Source: CAG-177 sp964587915
GTDB lineage: Bacteria > Bacillota > Clostridia > Oscillospirales > Acutalibacteraceae
Reading direction: 5' to 3'
NCBI GenBank assembly: GCA_964587915.1
Contig: CAZPMK010000052.1
Coordinates: forward strand, 1 to 5,536
Length of the DNA stretch: 5,536 nt
A program made the translations under genes and the position numbers. The notes under the pieces are model-generated. The model did no database searches. It saw only the letters and a program-made list of their open reading frames with translations, and was not told the DNA's origin. Positions 4,229-5,536 of the stretch are shown here, piece after piece (the stretch's first letter is position 1; each line of letters begins with the position of its first letter).

Positions 4229-5536
4229 TAGATAATAAGTACAGAGTACATGAAGTAGCAAAGGATTTTGATATCAAGAGCAACATAGTTATTGATTTGC
4301 TCGGTAAATACTTTGAGGGAACAAAGAAGCATATGACGGCTCTCGAGCCGGATGAGCTTGATTTGATTTTCGAGACATTCACAAAGGAAAATCAGGTCGA
4401 GGATCTCAACGCTTACTTTAATTTCGCACCCGGCGAGGCAAAGAAAGAAAAAGCAAAGGAGCAGGAATCGGAGGCTCCCGAGGAGAAGAAGGCTCCCGCA
4501 CAGCCAAAGAAGAGTAAGCCCGAGGAGAAAAAGACTTCGGATAAAAAGCCCGAGGAGAAAAAGGCTTCGGATAAAAAGTCCGAGGAGAAGAAAGCCGAAA
4601 AGCCTGCCGCAAAGCAGGAAAATGCACCGAAGAAGCAGTCTAAGCTGCCTCCGATGCCGCAGAGAAAGCCCGCAGCAGAGGAAAAGAAGAAAGAGAATAA
4701 GCCCATGCAGTCGAGAACAAAGGGCGAAACACGCACGGTTGATACGAGAGCGGATAATGTTGATCTCGAAAAATACAACGAGAAATACGAAAATATTGCT
4801 CCGACGAATAAGACCATGCAACACGCCAACTCGGTTGCAAAGCAGAAGATAAAGCAAAAGAGCCAGCAGTACCGCAAGCAGGGCGGAAAAATGCGTTCGT
4901 CAAGGCGTGAAACCGAGGCGGAAAGACTCAAGAGAATTGCCGCCGAAAGAGCAAAGAAGCCGCAGATGCACCTCAAACTGCCCGAGGAAATCACGGTGGG
5001 CGAGCTTGCGGCAATGCTTAAAATGACAGCGGCAGAGGTTATCAAAAAGCTCTTTGCTCTCGGTCAAATGGTAACGGTCAACGAGGTTCTCGATTATGAT
5101 ACCGCCGCAATCGTTGCCGAGGAGCTTGGTGCAAAGGTTGAAAAAGAGGTTGTTGTCACCATTGAGGACAGAATCATCGACGATACCGTGGACGATGAAA
5201 GCAATCTGCTTCCGAGAGACCCCGTTGTTGTTGTCATGGGTCACGTTGACCACGGCAAAACCTCCTTGCTCGACGCAATCCGCAACACCTCCGTTACATC
5301 AACCGAGGCCGGCGGAATTACTCAGCATATCGGTGCATACAGAGTTGAAATCAACGGCTCAAAGATTACATTCCTTGATACACCGGGTCACGCCGCATTC
5401 ACCTCCATGCGTTTGAGAGGCGCAATGGCAACGGATATTGCAATTCTTGTTGTTGCCGCAGATGACGGTATCATGCCCCAAACTATCGAGGCTATCAACC
5501 ACGCAAAGGCTGCCGGAGTGCAGATAATCGTTGCGA
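4225..5536 (+). CDS. infB: Translation initiation factor IF2, N-terminal part (runs off window)
   Basis: 437 codons plus one base are in view, and the gene continues past the right edge. A first IF2_N domain covers residues about 1-52 (YRVHEVAKDFDI...). A Lys/Glu/Pro/Ala-rich, probably disordered linker spans about 70-245 with an in-frame repeat. A second IF2_N domain is at about 253-303. The GTPase begins near 333: G1 GHVDHGKTS (339-347), the switch I segment EAGGITQHIGA (361-371) and G3 DTPGHAAF (385-392). The G4 NKxD motif should lie just beyond the edge. IF2 is the GTPase that delivers fMet-tRNA to the 30S subunit and promotes subunit joining. GGGGAGG at 4211-4217 is 7 bases before the ATG. 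The start overlaps the ylxQ stop as ATGA. Confidence 0.97.
   Translation, partial: MIDNKYRVHEVAKDFDIKSNIVIDLLGKYFEGTKKHMTALEPDELDLIFETFTKENQVEDLNAYFNFAPGEAKKEKAKEQESEAPEEKKAPAQPKKSKPEEKKTSDKKPEEKKASDKKSEEKKAEKPAAKQENAPKKQSKLPPMPQRKPAAEEKKKENKPMQSRTKGETRTVDTRADNVDLEKYNEKYENIAPTNKTMQHANSVAKQKIKQKSQQYRKQGGKMRSSRRETEAERLKRIAAERAKKPQMHLKLPEEITVGELAAMLKMTAAEVIKKLFALGQMVTVNEVLDYDTAAIVAEELGAKVEKEVVVTIEDRIIDDTVDDESNLLPRDPVVVVMGHVDHGKTSLLDAIRNTSVTSTEAGGITQHIGAYRVEINGSKITFLDTPGHAAFTSMRLRGAMATDIAILVVAADDGIMPQTIEAINHAKAAGVQIIVA
4516..4605 (+). repeat. Three tandem 30-bp units in the infB linker
   Basis: Units start at 4516, 4546 and 4576 and encode KPEEKKTSDK, KPEEKKASDK and a diverged KSEEKKAEKP (residues 98-127). 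The first two units differ by one base (A to G, Thr to Ala), which suggests recent duplication. They lie in the disordered linker between the two IF2_N domains, where length varies freely between species. Confidence 0.85.

Noticed and set aside
3964..4857. 297-codon - strand ORF opposite ylxQ and infB
   Set aside because: It is the Leu/Phe/Cys-rich mirror of the Lys/Glu-rich IF2 linker. Its apparent membrane-like repeats come from the antisense of the 30-bp repeat, and the + strand proteins are clear family members.
4413..5045. 210-codon - strand ORF rich in Ser/Phe opposite infB
   Set aside because: Same cause as above: a shadow of the low-complexity IF2 linker with no start signal and no domain.

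Overview
The window looks like chromosome from a low-to-moderate GC Firmicute of the Clostridia, most likely near Ruminococcaceae/Oscillospirales. This is inferred from the rimP-nusA-ylxR-ylxQ-infB gene order, strong AGGAG-type ribosome binding sites, a DUF348/G5/3D cell-wall protein, and AT-rich spacers with classical sigma-A promoters. Sequence alone does not give a species. All genes lie on the + strand. No mobile element, CRISPR array, tRNA or rRNA is visible.

Region 1 (1-127) holds the last codons of an unidentified gene with an aromatic-rich C-terminus, followed by a strong intrinsic terminator. Region 2 (about 128-578) is a long, structured intergenic stretch. It contains a promoter-like element, a two-hairpin segment ending in a terminator (candidate small RNA, about 161-290), a ladder of TGTAAC half-sites that includes an exact match to the WalR/YycF box, a small inverted repeat, and a perfect consensus sigma-A promoter (TTGACA, 17 bp, TATAAT) just upstream of the next gene. 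Region 3 (579-1880) is a secreted or membrane-anchored protein with three DUF348 repeats, a G5 domain and a C-terminal 3D domain (YabE/Rpf-like peptidoglycan lytic family), closed by its own terminator.

Region 4 (1912-5536) is the transcription/translation operon: an extended -10 promoter, a leader with a GNRA-capped attenuator-like hairpin, then rimP, nusA, ylxR (rnpM), ylxQ and the 5' part of infB, which runs off the window. Gaps are short or negative (19, 32, -8 and -4 bp), so the five genes very probably form one transcript with translational coupling at the 3' end. The products act in 30S maturation (RimP), elongation/termination/antitermination (NusA), RNase P modulation (YlxR), RNA binding (YlxQ) and initiator-tRNA delivery (IF2).

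The genes are well-known families. The parts most worth a second look are the non-coding ones: the candidate small RNA and WalR-like array upstream of the 3D gene, and the leader hairpin ahead of rimP-nusA.
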